Assembly (NCBI RefSeq): GCF_020297365.1
Contig: NZ_JAIXIG010000004.1
Span: 96,758 to 160,757 of the forward strand
DNA: 64,000 nucleotides
Source of the DNA: Curtobacterium oceanosedimentum
GTDB taxonomy: Bacteria > Actinomycetota > Actinomycetes > Actinomycetales > Microbacteriaceae
Reading direction: 5' to 3'
This document shows, in pieces, positions 1-9,200 of this stretch. Below the pieces are notes generated by a model. The model saw nothing but the letters and a program-made list of their open reading frames with translations. It ran no database searches and was not told the DNA's origin. The position numbers and the translations under genes were made by a program. Every line of letters begins with the position of its first letter. Position 1 is the first letter of the stretch.

Positions 1-191
1 TTGACGAACGTCGACTTGCCCGCGCCGTTGTCGCCGACGATGGCGACCACCTCACCCGGGTACACGTCGAAGTCGATGTCGGTCAGGGCCTGGACGGCGC
101 CGAAGCGCTTGGTGATCCCGCGCAGGGACATCACCGGGTCGGCGGAGGGGTGTGCTGCTGGTGACGCGTTGCTCACGGGTGTCGTGCTCAC
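1..191 (-). CDS. xylG: Xylose-type sugar ABC importer ATP-binding subunit, 5' end only
   Basis: This is the N-terminal piece of the ATPase that powers a sugar importer at the inner face of the membrane. About 63 residues are present, ending in a Walker A motif (GDNGAGKST) cut by the window edge. I chose the GTG at 191 because a GAGGACG ribosome site lies just upstream; an in-frame GTG at 176 and ATG at 146 are alternatives. It lies 66 nt downstream of the xylF-like binding protein on the same strand, the usual xylFGH order. The ATPase type is clear; the xylose assignment comes from the neighbour. Confidence 0.85.
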   Translation of the reverse strand, partial: MSTTPVSNASPAAHPSADPVMSLRGITKRFGAVQALTDIDFDVYPGEVVAIVGDNGAGKSTFV

Positions 192-257
192 GGTGTCGTC
201 CTCGATCGGTGAGGCCCGCCCGGTCCGCGCTCGGACCGGGCGGGCAGGGGGTCGGAC

Positions 258-1376
258 CTACTTGATGCCGGCGCTGTCGCAGGCTGCCTTGTACTGCGTG
301 GTGCAGATCTTCGACACCTCGTACAGGCCGTCCGCGACCACGGTCGACTGCACGTTGTCGGTGGTGACGGCGACCGGGTCGAGCAACGTCGACTGGACGC
401 TGGCGCCGCCGGCGGTGTCGACGGTCGTGTCGCCCTTCGGCGTCTCGCCCTTCGCGAACTGGATCGCGAGGTCGGCGGCCTGCTCGGCCTCCGGCTTGAA
501 CGCCTTGTAGACGGTCATGTACTGCTCGCCGGCGAGGATCCGCTGGATGCCCGCGAGGGAGGCGTCCTGTCCGGTGACGGGCGGGAGGTCGGTGACGCCG
601 GCCGACTTCAGGGCCGCGATGACACCGCCGCCGGTGTCGTCGTTCGCCGCGTAGACGCCGGCGATCTTCTCCTTGCCGAGCTTGCTGATCTGGCCGGCCG
701 CCCAGTCCTGGGCCTTGGCGGGGTCCCAGCCGGGGGTGTCGTACTCGGCGAGCACCTCGTACCCGCTGTCGTCGATGACCGAGTGGGCGCCCTTCTTGAA
801 CTGCGAGGCGTTGTTGTCGGTCGGGGAGCCGTTCACCATGATGATGCCCGAGCCCTCCGGCACCTTCTCGGCCTTGAGGGCGTCGACCAGCGCCTGCCCC
901 TGCAGCTCCCCGACCTTCTCGTTGTCGAACGAGATGTAGTAGCTCAGGTCCGGGCTGTTGATGAGCCGGTCGTACGAGATGACCGGCACCTTCTTGGCCT
1001 TGGCCTGCTGCACGATGGACGCGGCGGCCTCGCCGTCGAACGGGTCGAGGACCAGGACCTTGACGCCCTGCGTGAGCATCGACTGGGCCTGCTGCAGCTG
1101 CTTCGAGGCGTCGCCGTCGGCGTTCGCGTAGATGACGGAGCAGCCGCTGCACTGCTTCTTCACCTCGGCGGTGAAGAGCGGGCGGTCGGCGCTGGCGTAG
1201 CGGGCGGTGACGGAGTCGGGCAGGAGCAGGCCGATCTTGGCCTTCGACGCGTCTCCGCCGCCGCCGGAGCCGGAGTCGGTGCCGGCATCGGCACCGTTGG
1301 AACAGCCCGCCAGGGTGGTGATCGCGAGCAGCAGGGCGCTGACGCCCAGCATCGCTCGTGTGGTGGATTTCTTCAT
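258..1376 (-). CDS. xylF: Xylose-type periplasmic-binding lipoprotein of a sugar ABC importer
   Basis: This 372-residue lipoprotein captures a sugar outside the cell and delivers it to the membrane importer. It has a lipoprotein signal with lipobox LAGC (Cys25) and a Gly/Ser-rich linker. The body carries XylF-family hallmarks: YDRLI, YISFDNEKVGELQ, a GSPTDNNA-like stretch, ANDDTGGG and GQDASLAG. The ATG at 1376 is preceded by TTGGAGGACG, a strong ribosome site, so upstream in-frame codons are ignored. xylG follows, and a ROK repressor gene lies upstream on the same strand. The substrate is probably D-xylose, but related binding proteins for other pentoses or hexoses cannot be excluded. Confidence 0.88.
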   Translation of the reverse strand: MKKSTTRAMLGVSALLLAITTLAGCSNGADAGTDSGSGGGGDASKAKIGLLLPDSVTARYASADRPLFTAEVKKQCSGCSVIYANADGDASKQLQQAQSMLTQGVKVLVLDPFDGEAAASIVQQAKAKKVPVISYDRLINSPDLSYYISFDNEKVGELQGQALVDALKAEKVPEGSGIIMVNGSPTDNNASQFKKGAHSVIDDSGYEVLAEYDTPGWDPAKAQDWAAGQISKLGKEKIAGVYAANDDTGGGVIAALKSAGVTDLPPVTGQDASLAGIQRILAGEQYMTVYKAFKPEAEQAADLAIQFAKGETPKGDTTVDTAGGASVQSTLLDPVAVTTDNVQSTVVADGLYEVSKICTTQYKAACDSAGIK

Positions 1377-1438
1377 TGAAACGTCCTCCAACAGTGGACC
1401 GCCCCCATCGGCGGTGCCCTGAGTGTGCCAGCGTGCGT

Positions 1439-1452
1439 TCTTGGCTGCAAGA
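1439..1452. promoter_or_regulatory. Inverted repeat upstream of xylF
   Basis: TCTTG-GCTG-CAAGA lies about 65 nt upstream of the xylF start, in the gap between the ROK regulator and its likely target. It could be part of an operator. It is short, so this is tentative. Confidence 0.3.
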
Positions 1453-1531
1453 GTTGAACACAAGGACCGCGCGACGTGACGAAAACGTTATCTGTCCGTG
1501 CACGGCACGAAGGGATCGGCGCGACTGCCGG

Positions 1532-2704
1532 TCAGCGCGCGCGCATGACGTCGACCGCCTCGATCGCCACGGCGAGTGCGCCCGTGACCGACGCCTTCTC
1601 GCCGAGCTGCCCCTGCACCACGTCGGGCGTGCGGTCGACGTCGACGATGAGCGACGACTCCAGCGCGTGCCGCATCGGCCCGAGCAGCAGCTCGCCGGCC
1701 CGCGCGAACTCGCCCGTCACGACGACGCGTTCCGGGTCGAGGACGTTGCAGAGCCCGACCGCGGCCGTCCCGATCGCCCGTCCGGCGTCGGCGACGGCCC
1801 GCATGCACGCCTGGTCGCCGCCCATCGCGCGGAGGATCAGGTCCGCCAGCTTCAGGGTGCCGACCTGGTCGCGGACCCCCTCGAGCACGGCCGGGGCTCC
1901 GGCCACCGCCTCGAGGCACCCGCGGTTGCCGCACCGGCACAGCGGCCCGTTCGGCAGCACCGGCGTGTGGCCGAACTCGCCGGCGGTGCCGTGGTGGCCC
2001 CGGAAGAGTCGCCCGTCCAGCACGAGCCCCGCGCCGATGCCGTTGCCGACGTCCAGCGTGACCACGGTGTCCCGGCCGCGCGCGGCTCCGCTGCGGTGCT
2101 CGGCGAGCGCGGCGAGGTTGGCGGAGTTGTCGACCTGCACGGGCTTGTCGAGTCGGCGGGAGAGCGACTGCCCGAGGGCGATGCCGTCCCAGCCGCGCAG
2201 GATCCCGCCCCGGGCGGTCATCCCGGTGCGCGCGTCGATCGGAGCGGCGACGGCGAGGCCGACCGAGAGCACCTCGTCCATCGACGACTCGATCGACTCG
2301 GCCATGTCCAGCACGAGCAGCGCGGTCTTGTCGAGCTCGGCGTCCGCGCGGTGGTCGCGGGCCAGGGGCATGTGGCGTTCGGCCAGCACCGACCCGTTCA
2401 GGTCGGACAGCGCCAGCCGCAGGTGACGGGGCGAGACGTGCACGCCGGCGACGAGTCCGAGGCCGTGCGGCAGGGTCACGCGGAGTGCTCGGCGCCCGCT
2501 CGAGGTGCTCGGTGTCGCGTGCAGGGCCCCGGTGGCGACGAGTTCCTTGACGATGTTCGACACCGTGGCGGGGGACAGGCCGGTCACGCCCGCCAACTCG
2601 ACCTGCGTCAGCCCACCGTGTCGCTTGACCGCGCTGACGACCCGGCCCCGGTTGGCTTCACGGAGTGAAGTCTGGTTCCCCGGACTGCGGCGCTGCTCTG
2701 ACAC
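1532..2704 (-). CDS. ROK-family transcriptional repressor (XylR type)
   Basis: A 390-residue DNA-binding regulator of the ROK family. It has an N-terminal winged helix (LTQVELAGVTGLSPATVSNI) and a C-terminal sugar-kinase-like domain. The ROK zinc motif is visible as CRCGNRGCLEA, and a DVGNGIGAGLVLDG phosphate-loop-like stretch precedes it. The GTG at 2704 is chosen because it gives the usual distance to the helix-turn-helix; no strong ribosome site is visible. It sits directly upstream of, and codirectional with, the xylFG importer, so it probably represses those genes until the sugar binds. The effector is inferred from context only. Confidence 0.85.
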   Translation of the reverse strand: MSEQRRSPGNQTSLREANRGRVVSAVKRHGGLTQVELAGVTGLSPATVSNIVKELVATGALHATPSTSSGRRALRVTLPHGLGLVAGVHVSPRHLRLALSDLNGSVLAERHMPLARDHRADAELDKTALLVLDMAESIESSMDEVLSVGLAVAAPIDARTGMTARGGILRGWDGIALGQSLSRRLDKPVQVDNSANLAALAEHRSGAARGRDTVVTLDVGNGIGAGLVLDGRLFRGHHGTAGEFGHTPVLPNGPLCRCGNRGCLEAVAGAPAVLEGVRDQVGTLKLADLILRAMGGDQACMRAVADAGRAIGTAAVGLCNVLDPERVVVTGEFARAGELLLGPMRHALESSLIVDVDRTPDVVQGQLGEKASVTGALAVAIEAVDVMRAR

Positions 2705-2736
2705 GGGGACAGCGTAACGGGCGGCTGCGGGACGCT

Positions 2737-2796
2737 CCCCGTGACGGACGGGGAGGCGCGCGCCGGCTGGCACCGCGCCTCCCGTCCGTCACGGGG
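2737..2796. repeat. Palindromic repeat, copy 1
   Basis: About 23 bp of inverted repeat (CCCCGTGACGGACGGG-AGGCGCG with one bulged G) around a 13-nt loop containing GGCTGGCAC. It follows the 3' end of the epoxide hydrolase gene and probably terminates it. It belongs to the window-wide family with core GGGAGGC...GCCTCCC. Confidence 0.85.
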
Positions 2797-2810
2797 TCGC
2801 GACCACGGCG

Positions 2811-3992
2811 TCAGCGGACCGCCCGGAACGTGGCCCGGATGTCGGCCACCAGCAGGTCCGGCTGCTCGAGCACGGCGAAGTGCCCGCCGCGCGCGACCTG
2901 GTTGAAGAACACCAGGTCGGCGTAGCGCCGCTCGGCCCAGCGGCGTGAGCGACGGACGTACTCGCCCGGCATGACGCTCAGGCCGACCGGCACGGTGAGC
3001 GGTTCCTCGACGGTTCCGGGGTTGGCCCAGCCGGTGCGGCTCGCCTCCCAGTACATCCGCGCTGCGGACGCCGCGGTGTTCGGCAGCCAGTAGAGCATGA
3101 CGTCGTCGATGACCTCGTCGAGCGAGAAGAGCCGCTCCACGTCGCCGTGCTCGTCGTGCGATCCGCCGACGTCCTGGAACATGGCGTAGATCCACGACGC
3201 CAACCCGACGGGGGAGTCCGCCAGCGAGTACCCGATGGTCTGCGGGCGGGTCGCCATCTGCTGCGAGTAGGCGGACAGCTGCTGCCAGTAGTACCCGGTC
3301 TCCTGCAGCATGACCTGCTCGTCGGGCGAGGCGTTCCGGGCCTCGTCGTCGGTCGGCATGAAGAGCGCCATGTTGAGGTGGATCCCGGCCAGGCCGATGT
3401 CCTCGGTGGCCTGGCGCGCGGCGAGCTCCGCGGTGACGGTGGCACCGAGGTCGCCGCCCTGGGCGAACCAGCGCGTGTAACCGAGCCGCGACATCAGCAC
3501 GGACCACGCCGCCGCGGTGCGGGACAGGTTCCACCCGGTCGTCCTGGGCTTGCCGGAGAACCCGAAGCCGGGCAGGCTCGGGATCACGAGGTGGAAGGCG
3601 TCCGCAGGGTCGCCGCCGTGCGCCTCCGGGTCGGTCAGCGGGCCGATCACGTGTCGGAACTCCAGCACGGAGCCGGGCCACCCGTGGGTGAGCAGCAGGG
3701 GACGGGCTCCGGGGACGGCGGACCGGACGTGCAGGAAGTGGACGTCGAGCCCGTCGATCTCGGTCGTGTACTGGCCCCAGTCGTTCAGCAGCGCCTCGGT
3801 CCGGCGCCAGTCGTGGTCCGTCGCCCAGTGCTCGACGAGCGCCCGGACCTTCTCGAGCCGCGGGCCCTGCGACGTGTCGTCGACGGTCTCGGCATCGGGC
3901 CAGCGGGTCGCCAGCAGTCGGCGTCGGAGGTCGTCGAGTTCCCGCTGCGGGACGTCGAGGGTGAACGGTGTGATGGGTGCGCTGTCCGGCAT
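2811..3992 (-). CDS. Epoxide hydrolase, EHN-type alpha/beta hydrolase
   Basis: A 393-residue cytoplasmic hydrolase that opens epoxides to diols. The N-terminal EHN-family region (ITPFTLDVPQRELDDLRRRL) is followed by the oxyanion motif HGWPGS and nucleophile elbow GGDLGA (Asp nucleophile). The C-terminal GGHFA supplies the catalytic His. The ATG at 3992 has a GAGGACACC site just upstream. It is transcribed away from a MarR regulator and an NmrA-like reductase, suggesting an inducible detoxification or catabolic module. The substrate is not deducible. Confidence 0.88.
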   Translation of the reverse strand: MPDSAPITPFTLDVPQRELDDLRRRLLATRWPDAETVDDTSQGPRLEKVRALVEHWATDHDWRRTEALLNDWGQYTTEIDGLDVHFLHVRSAVPGARPLLLTHGWPGSVLEFRHVIGPLTDPEAHGGDPADAFHLVIPSLPGFGFSGKPRTTGWNLSRTAAAWSVLMSRLGYTRWFAQGGDLGATVTAELAARQATEDIGLAGIHLNMALFMPTDDEARNASPDEQVMLQETGYYWQQLSAYSQQMATRPQTIGYSLADSPVGLASWIYAMFQDVGGSHDEHGDVERLFSLDEVIDDVMLYWLPNTAASAARMYWEASRTGWANPGTVEEPLTVPVGLSVMPGEYVRRSRRWAERRYADLVFFNQVARGGHFAVLEQPDLLVADIRATFRAVR

Positions 3993-4022
3993 GGTGTCCT
4001 CGTGGTCGTCATCGTCTGTGGT

Positions 4023-4063
4023 CAAGATGATCTTTGCACAAGACGATCTTGTTCCGGTACCGT
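4023..4063. promoter_or_regulatory. Doubled MarR operator and MarR promoter -10
   Basis: Two near-identical palindromes, CAAGATGATCTT (4023-4034) and CAAGACGATCTTG (4039-4051), are spaced 16 bp apart between the divergent hydrolase and MarR genes. A TACCGT -10 box (4058-4063) lies 7 nt before the MarR ATG. The layout suggests autorepression and control of the hydrolase by MarR dimers. Confidence 0.65.
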
Positions 4064-4070
4064 CTCCGTC

Positions 4071-4649
4071 ATGGACAGTTCCACGCCGGCCGACGCGCTC
4101 CCCGAGATCGACTGGGGCGCGCAGGGCATCGAGACCGAACTGGGATGGGCGCTTCCCCTGGCGCTCCAGGGCTTCACCCGACTGGGGAGCGTGGCGGTCG
4201 CGAGCGTGCCGGGCGGTCCTCGCGGCTACCAGGTGCTCGTCGCGGTCACCACCGAGCAACCGTCGTCACAGCTCGAGCTCGCGCGGCGACTGGGGATCGA
4301 CAAGACCCAGATGACCTACGTCGTCGACGCACTCGAGGCCGGCGGTCTCGTGGAGCGCCGACCGGCCCCGACCGACCGCCGCGTGCGGCAGGTGCACCCG
4401 ACCCGGTCCGGGCGGAGCCTGCTCGACCAGGCCCGGACGGCCCTGCGCGACGCCGAGGGCGAGCTCATGCGACACCTCGACGACGACGAGCAGGCGACCC
4501 TGCGCCACCTGCTGGCCCGGGTCGCCCTGACCGCCGGGCTCACCGCCCCCGGAGCGGATGCGTCCGACCCCGCGTTCCACCACCCCCTCGCCGTCCCGGA
4601 GCGATCCCGACGGCGCACCGCGACGACCACGTCGACCACCACAGAGTGA
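4071..4649 (+). CDS. MarR-family transcriptional regulator
   Basis: A 192-residue winged-helix regulator. The recognition region SSQLELARRLGIDKTQMTYVVDALEAGGLVERRPAPTDRR shows the family's DxR wing motif. The ATG at 4071 follows a TACCGT box by 7 nt with no ribosome site, suggesting a leaderless message. It is divergent from the epoxide hydrolase and 10 nt upstream of an NmrA-like reductase. The two palindromes between the divergent genes are its likely binding sites. The C-terminal tail is Arg/Thr-rich and unremarkable. The inducing ligand is unknown. Confidence 0.85.
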   Translation: MDSSTPADALPEIDWGAQGIETELGWALPLALQGFTRLGSVAVASVPGGPRGYQVLVAVTTEQPSSQLELARRLGIDKTQMTYVVDALEAGGLVERRPAPTDRRVRQVHPTRSGRSLLDQARTALRDAEGELMRHLDDDEQATLRHLLARVALTAGLTAPGADASDPAFHHPLAVPERSRRRTATTTSTTTE

Positions 4650-4659
4650 GGCTCAGCCC

Positions 4660-5580
4660 ATGACCAGCACCATCCTCGTCGCCGGCGCCACCGGTGACCT
4701 CGGACACCGCATCGTCCGCGAGCTCACCCACCACGACGTCACCGTCCGGGTCCTCACCCGACCGGGCAGCACGACCGCCGCCGAGCGCTTCGGCGCCGAT
4801 CCCCGGGTCCAGGTCGTCACGGCCGCCTACGACGACCACGACGGGCTGACCAGGGCCGTCGCCGGGTCCGACGTCGTCGTCTCCGCCGTCAGCGGGACCC
4901 GACCGGTCATCGTCGACGCGCAGCGTGCCCTGCTCGCGGCGACGGTCGCAGCGGGCGTGCGACGGTTCATCCCGTCCGACTACTCGGCGGACTACCGGCG
5001 GATCGCGCCCGGGACCAACCGCAACTTCGAACTCCGCCGCGAGTTCGCGGCCGACGTCGACGCCGCCCCCGTGCAGGCGACGTCGATCCTGACCGGCATG
5101 TTCACGGACCTGCTCACCGGTGACGCCCCGATGATCCTGTTCGGCCGCCGGCTCGTGCTCTTCTGGTCGTCGGCGGACCAGGTGCTCGACTTCACCACCA
5201 AGGACGACGTCGCCCGGGTCACGGCGCTCGCCGCCCTGGACGACGATGCTCCGCGGGTCGTCGAGATGGCGGGCGACCAGCTGTCGGCGCGGGACGTCGC
5301 CCGGACCGTGAGCGACCTGACGGGGGAGCGGTTCCGGCTGCAGTGGGCCGGGACGACGGGGACGCTGTCGGCGATGAGCGCGGTCGGCAGACGGCTGTCA
5401 CGTGACGGCGACGAGCCCTTCCCGGCGTGGCAGGGGATGCAGTACTTCGTGAGCATGTTCAGCGGGCAGGCGCAGCTACGCCACGTCGACAACGACCGGT
5501 ACGGCGTGCAGCAGTGGACCAGTGTCCGTGACGTGCTCCGGGCGCACCTCAGTGGGCAGGGCCACCCGGCGACGGACTGA
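4660..5580 (+). CDS. NmrA/isoflavone-reductase-like NAD(P)-binding protein
   Basis: A 306-residue atypical short-chain dehydrogenase. The Rossmann glycine motif is GATGDLG at residues 8-14, and the central segment RFIPSDYSADY is typical of NmrA and isoflavone-reductase relatives. The ATG follows the MarR stop by 10 nt, so the two genes share a transcript. Members either reduce small aromatics or quinones or act as redox sensors; the sequence does not say which. Its 3' end overlaps the convergent small membrane protein gene by 32 nt. Confidence 0.75.
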   Translation: MTSTILVAGATGDLGHRIVRELTHHDVTVRVLTRPGSTTAAERFGADPRVQVVTAAYDDHDGLTRAVAGSDVVVSAVSGTRPVIVDAQRALLAATVAAGVRRFIPSDYSADYRRIAPGTNRNFELRREFAADVDAAPVQATSILTGMFTDLLTGDAPMILFGRRLVLFWSSADQVLDFTTKDDVARVTALAALDDDAPRVVEMAGDQLSARDVARTVSDLTGERFRLQWAGTTGTLSAMSAVGRRLSRDGDEPFPAWQGMQYFVSMFSGQAQLRHVDNDRYGVQQWTSVRDVLRAHLSGQGHPATD

Positions 5581-5866
5581 CGGTCGCGGTGTGCGGTCGT
5601 CGGCGGCCGAGCAGGAACGCGAGACCGACGACGACCACCGGCACCAGCACGAGTGCGACGAGCCAGACCAGCACGTCCCACTCGGGCCACAGCGGCACGC
5701 CGAGGGCGCTCGTCGAGGTCCGCCACACCTGGTCGCCGGGTCCCTCGTGCTCCTCGGACCACGCCACCGGGAACAGCAGCGCGGTCACGAACGCCCACGC
5801 GACGAGCACGACGACGGCGATCATCGTCCAGGGGCGCCGTCCCCGGGCGGTGTCGGTCCCGGTCAC
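5549..5866 (-). CDS. Small two-helix membrane protein, unknown function
   Basis: A 105-residue protein with two hydrophobic segments (IAVVVLVAWAFVTALLFPVAW and LVWLVALVLVPVVVVGLAFLLG) and a basic cytoplasmic end. The GTG at 5866 overlaps the stop of the preceding gene by 4 nt (GTGA), indicating translational coupling. I do not recognise a family. Confidence 0.65.
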   Translation of the reverse strand: MTGTDTARGRRPWTMIAVVVLVAWAFVTALLFPVAWSEEHEGPGDQVWRTSTSALGVPLWPEWDVLVWLVALVLVPVVVVGLAFLLGRRRPHTATVSPSPGGPAH

Positions 5867-6099
5867 CGACGGTGCTCCGGCGTCCGGACGATCCGCCAGA
5901 CGCACAGGGCGACCACGAGCGCACCGACGACCACGGCGATCCACGTGCCCGCGACACCGAGCAGCGGCTCAGTGGTGCAGGAACTCGTCCCCAGCCCGGG
6001 AACGGCGTCGACGCAGGTGGTCGTCTGCAGCAGGCTGAGCATCCCCACCACCACGATCACGACGACGGCGAGCGTGCCCCACCCGATCACCCGATCCAC
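5863..6099 (-). CDS. Small two-helix membrane protein, unknown function
   Basis: A 78-residue protein with two membrane segments (GTLAVVVIVVVGMLSLL and VAGTWIAVVVGALVVALCVW) joined by a loop containing two cysteines (TTTCVDAVPG and SSCTTEP) that could form an external disulfide. The GTG at 6099 has a good GGGAGGGAG ribosome site. It forms a two-gene unit with the next membrane protein. Family unknown. Confidence 0.65.
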   Translation of the reverse strand: MDRVIGWGTLAVVVIVVVGMLSLLQTTTCVDAVPGLGTSSCTTEPLLGVAGTWIAVVVGALVVALCVWRIVRTPEHRR

Positions 6100-6191
6100 C
6101 GCGCGCTCCCTCCCGTTGCGCTCCAGGATGGCGCACGTCACGCGCTCCCGGGGTCTCGATCCTGCAACGACGCAGCGTCCGGCCCGCACCG

Positions 6192-6241
6192 CGACGGACG
6201 GGAGGCCCGATGCCAGCTGGCACCGGGCCTCCCGTCCGTCG
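6192..6241. repeat. Palindromic repeat, copy 2
   Basis: An 18-bp perfect stem (CGACGGACGGGAGGCCCG and its complement) around a loop that is itself palindromic (TGCCAGCTGGCA). It lies 28 nt past the GH81 stop codon and is a likely terminator. Confidence 0.88.
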
Positions 6242-6268
6242 TCGCGCGCGGCGACCGCAGCGCCGTCG

Positions 6269-9200
6269 CTACCGGATCTCGAGGTCGTGGACCGAGTACC
6301 CGTAGGGGGTCGCGCGGTCGACACCGTGCAACCGGACCCAGCGCCACGACCCGTCGAGGGCGAGCGTGTCGGTCCCGCCGTCGCCGTCGGTCTCGGTAGC
6401 GAGCGTCGTCCACCCGTCGTCGCCCGCGTTCCGGCCCTCGATCCGGTAGGCGCGTCCGAAGGCGTCCTCCCACCGGATGACCGCGCCGTGCAGGCGGTGC
6501 GGAGCGCCCAGGTCGACGGCCAGCCACTGGTCGTCGGTGTGCCCGCTCGCCCACCGGGAGCCCGGGTCGCCGTCGACGGCGTTGCGCGCCGGGACGCTCG
6601 CGGACTCGTCCGCGGAGGACGACACCGTCGCACGGCGGGCCAGGTCCGGCGTCGGAGCGCCCTGCGTCGAGAAGACGCGCAGGTCCCACAGCGACGAGCC
6701 GAAGTCCGTGTGCCGCCGGTCGGCCACCAGCCGGACGTACCGACCGGTGACGTCGTCCAGGCGGTGGGACACCTCGCCACCCGTGCCGTGCTGCTCCTCG
6801 GTCACCGTGCGCCAGGGGTCGTCCGCGTCGGCACGGACCTGGATCCGGTACGCCTCGGCGAAGGCCGCCTCCCAGTCGACCTGCACCTGGTCGACCGGCA
6901 CGACCTGCCCGAGGTCGACGGCCAGCCACTCGCCGTCACGCGCGGCGCTCGACCACCGGGTCCCGCCGTCCCCGTCCACCGCGTTGCCGCCGGACAGGTC
7001 GCCGCGTTCGTCGGACGACGTGGTGACGGGCTTGCCGGCCGCCACGTCGCGGGACGGGCCGGGTGCGGCGGGGGCGTCGGTCGGCTCGTCGAGCGTGGTG
7101 ACGGTGGCCCGGCCCGAGGCCGCGCCCACGGTGGCGGTGACCGTGGCGGTCGCCCCGCCGTCGGCCGGCGCGGTGACCAGGCCGTCGTCGACACTGCCGC
7201 CACCCGTGACGGACCACGCGACGCGAGCCGGGTCGAGGCGGCCGCCGTACCCGTCGTCGTCGAACCCGTACGCCGTCAACCGCAGGTCGTCGGACGGACG
7301 GACGGTCGCGGCGCGGGGCCCGACGAGCACGTCGGACACGTCGACGGTCGACGCCGAGGGCGTGCCCGACACGCGGACCTCCCAGATCGAGTAGCCGTAG
7401 CCGGTGAGCCGCTCGGTCATGTGCAGCCGCACGAACCGCGCACTCGTGCCGACGGGCACCGTGTCGGCGTCGGCCGTCGTCTTGTCGACGGTGCGGACGT
7501 CACGCCACGGCTCGTCCGCCGCGTTCCGGACCTGCAGCACCCAGCGCGCCGCGGCCGCGTTCTCCCAGTCGACCTGCACGGTGTCGACGTCGGTCTGCCG
7601 GCCGAGGTCGATCGTGTAGTCGACGTCGTCGACGCCGTGCGCGCTCTCCCAGCGCGTGCTGCGGTCGCCGTCCACGGCCTTCGCGGCGGTGTTGCCGCCG
7701 TCCGTGGTGGTCGCGACGACGTCGGCGCCGGACGCCGCGTCGGGCAGTGCGGTCACGGACGCCACGACCGCCGAGCCCTCGACGTCGCCGCCGGTGACGA
7801 CGACGTGGCCGGAGCCGGAGGCGGTGGTCGTCACGGTCCCGTCCGCTGCGGCGGTCCCGTCGCCCGTGTACGACCAGGTCAGGTCGGCGGGCAGGGCCGC
7901 CGGGTCGCCGTACTGGTCGTGGCCGGTGGCACGGAACCGCTGCGGCGTCCCGACCACGAGCCGGTCGAAGCCCGGCGCGACGTCGATGCCGGTCAGGACC
8001 GGTGCCGGCGCGACCCGGAAGGCGTACGTGCCCCGGACGTCGCCGACGGTCGCGGTGACCGTCGCGCGCTCGGCCCGGGCCGACGCTCGGTGCACGCCGG
8101 TGTCGCTGATCGTGCCGGTGTCGGTCGACCACGTGACGTCGTGCAGGTCGACGGTCGCGCCGTACTGGTCGAAGCCGGTCGCGGTGAACGTCGTCGTGGC
8201 GCCCGGGACGATCGTCTTCGGGTCGCCGTCGGCGCTGACCACGACCTCGGTGAGCCGGGCGTCGAGGTGCGACGTGATCTGGCTCTGGGCGGGGACCGCG
8301 ATCTGCCCGATCACCTCGTCGCCCTCGTAGACGTCGTAGGTGTGCTGGACGGTGTCGGGGTTGGCGACGACGTAGCTGATCGTGCCGTCGGCGGCCTCGA
8401 ACACCTGGCTGAGCGGGGCGGAGGTGTGCCGGTCCGTGACCTCGGTGCCGACGGTCCGGTTCGACATCGCCTGGTGGTACACGATGCCGGCCATCGACTG
8501 CCCGGTCACCGCCGGGTCGTCCGCTGCCCACAGCGCCGCGTGCACGTCGGCGTAGGTGTCGGGGTCGTACTGGCCGAGGAACCCGAGGACGACGTTGCCG
8601 AGGGCGTCGCCCATGCCGCTGAACACCGCCGCCGCGTGCTCGGTGTCCTCACCAGGGGTGTGGTCGGTCAGGTCGACGCCGTACAGCCGGTCGATCGTGT
8701 CGGTGTCGGCGCGGAAGTCGTCCACCAGGAACGGCATCAGCGGCGACGGGGTCGGCCAGTCCTGGGGCCTCCGGTCGGCGGTGGGGCCGTCGAGCTCGGC
8801 GGGCACCAGGGCGGCGGGCAGGGTGTCGGGCGACCAGTACCGGTCCGGGAACTCCACCCGGCCGTCGTCGGACACGCGCACGAACAGCGTGTCGGTCGCC
8901 CGGTCGTACAGGGGGTTGTCCGCCGTGCGTCGCGTGACGTAGCCGGGGTGGTTCGTCTCGACCGCCCGGATCGCGTCCTGCAGCTCGCGGATCGCCGCCG
9001 GACGGTCGCGGGTGATCTCGGTGTCGCCGTAGGTCCCGACGCCCCACCACTTCTTCGTGAGCATCTGGATGCGTGCCACGTTGCCGTCGGTGACGCCCGC
9101 CTGCCCCAGGACCTGTGGGCGGGCGGCCATCATCTCGCGCATCAGCGCCTCGGAGAACCCGGGGTCCCAGCCGAAGTAGTCGAACCACGGCGCGATCGGC

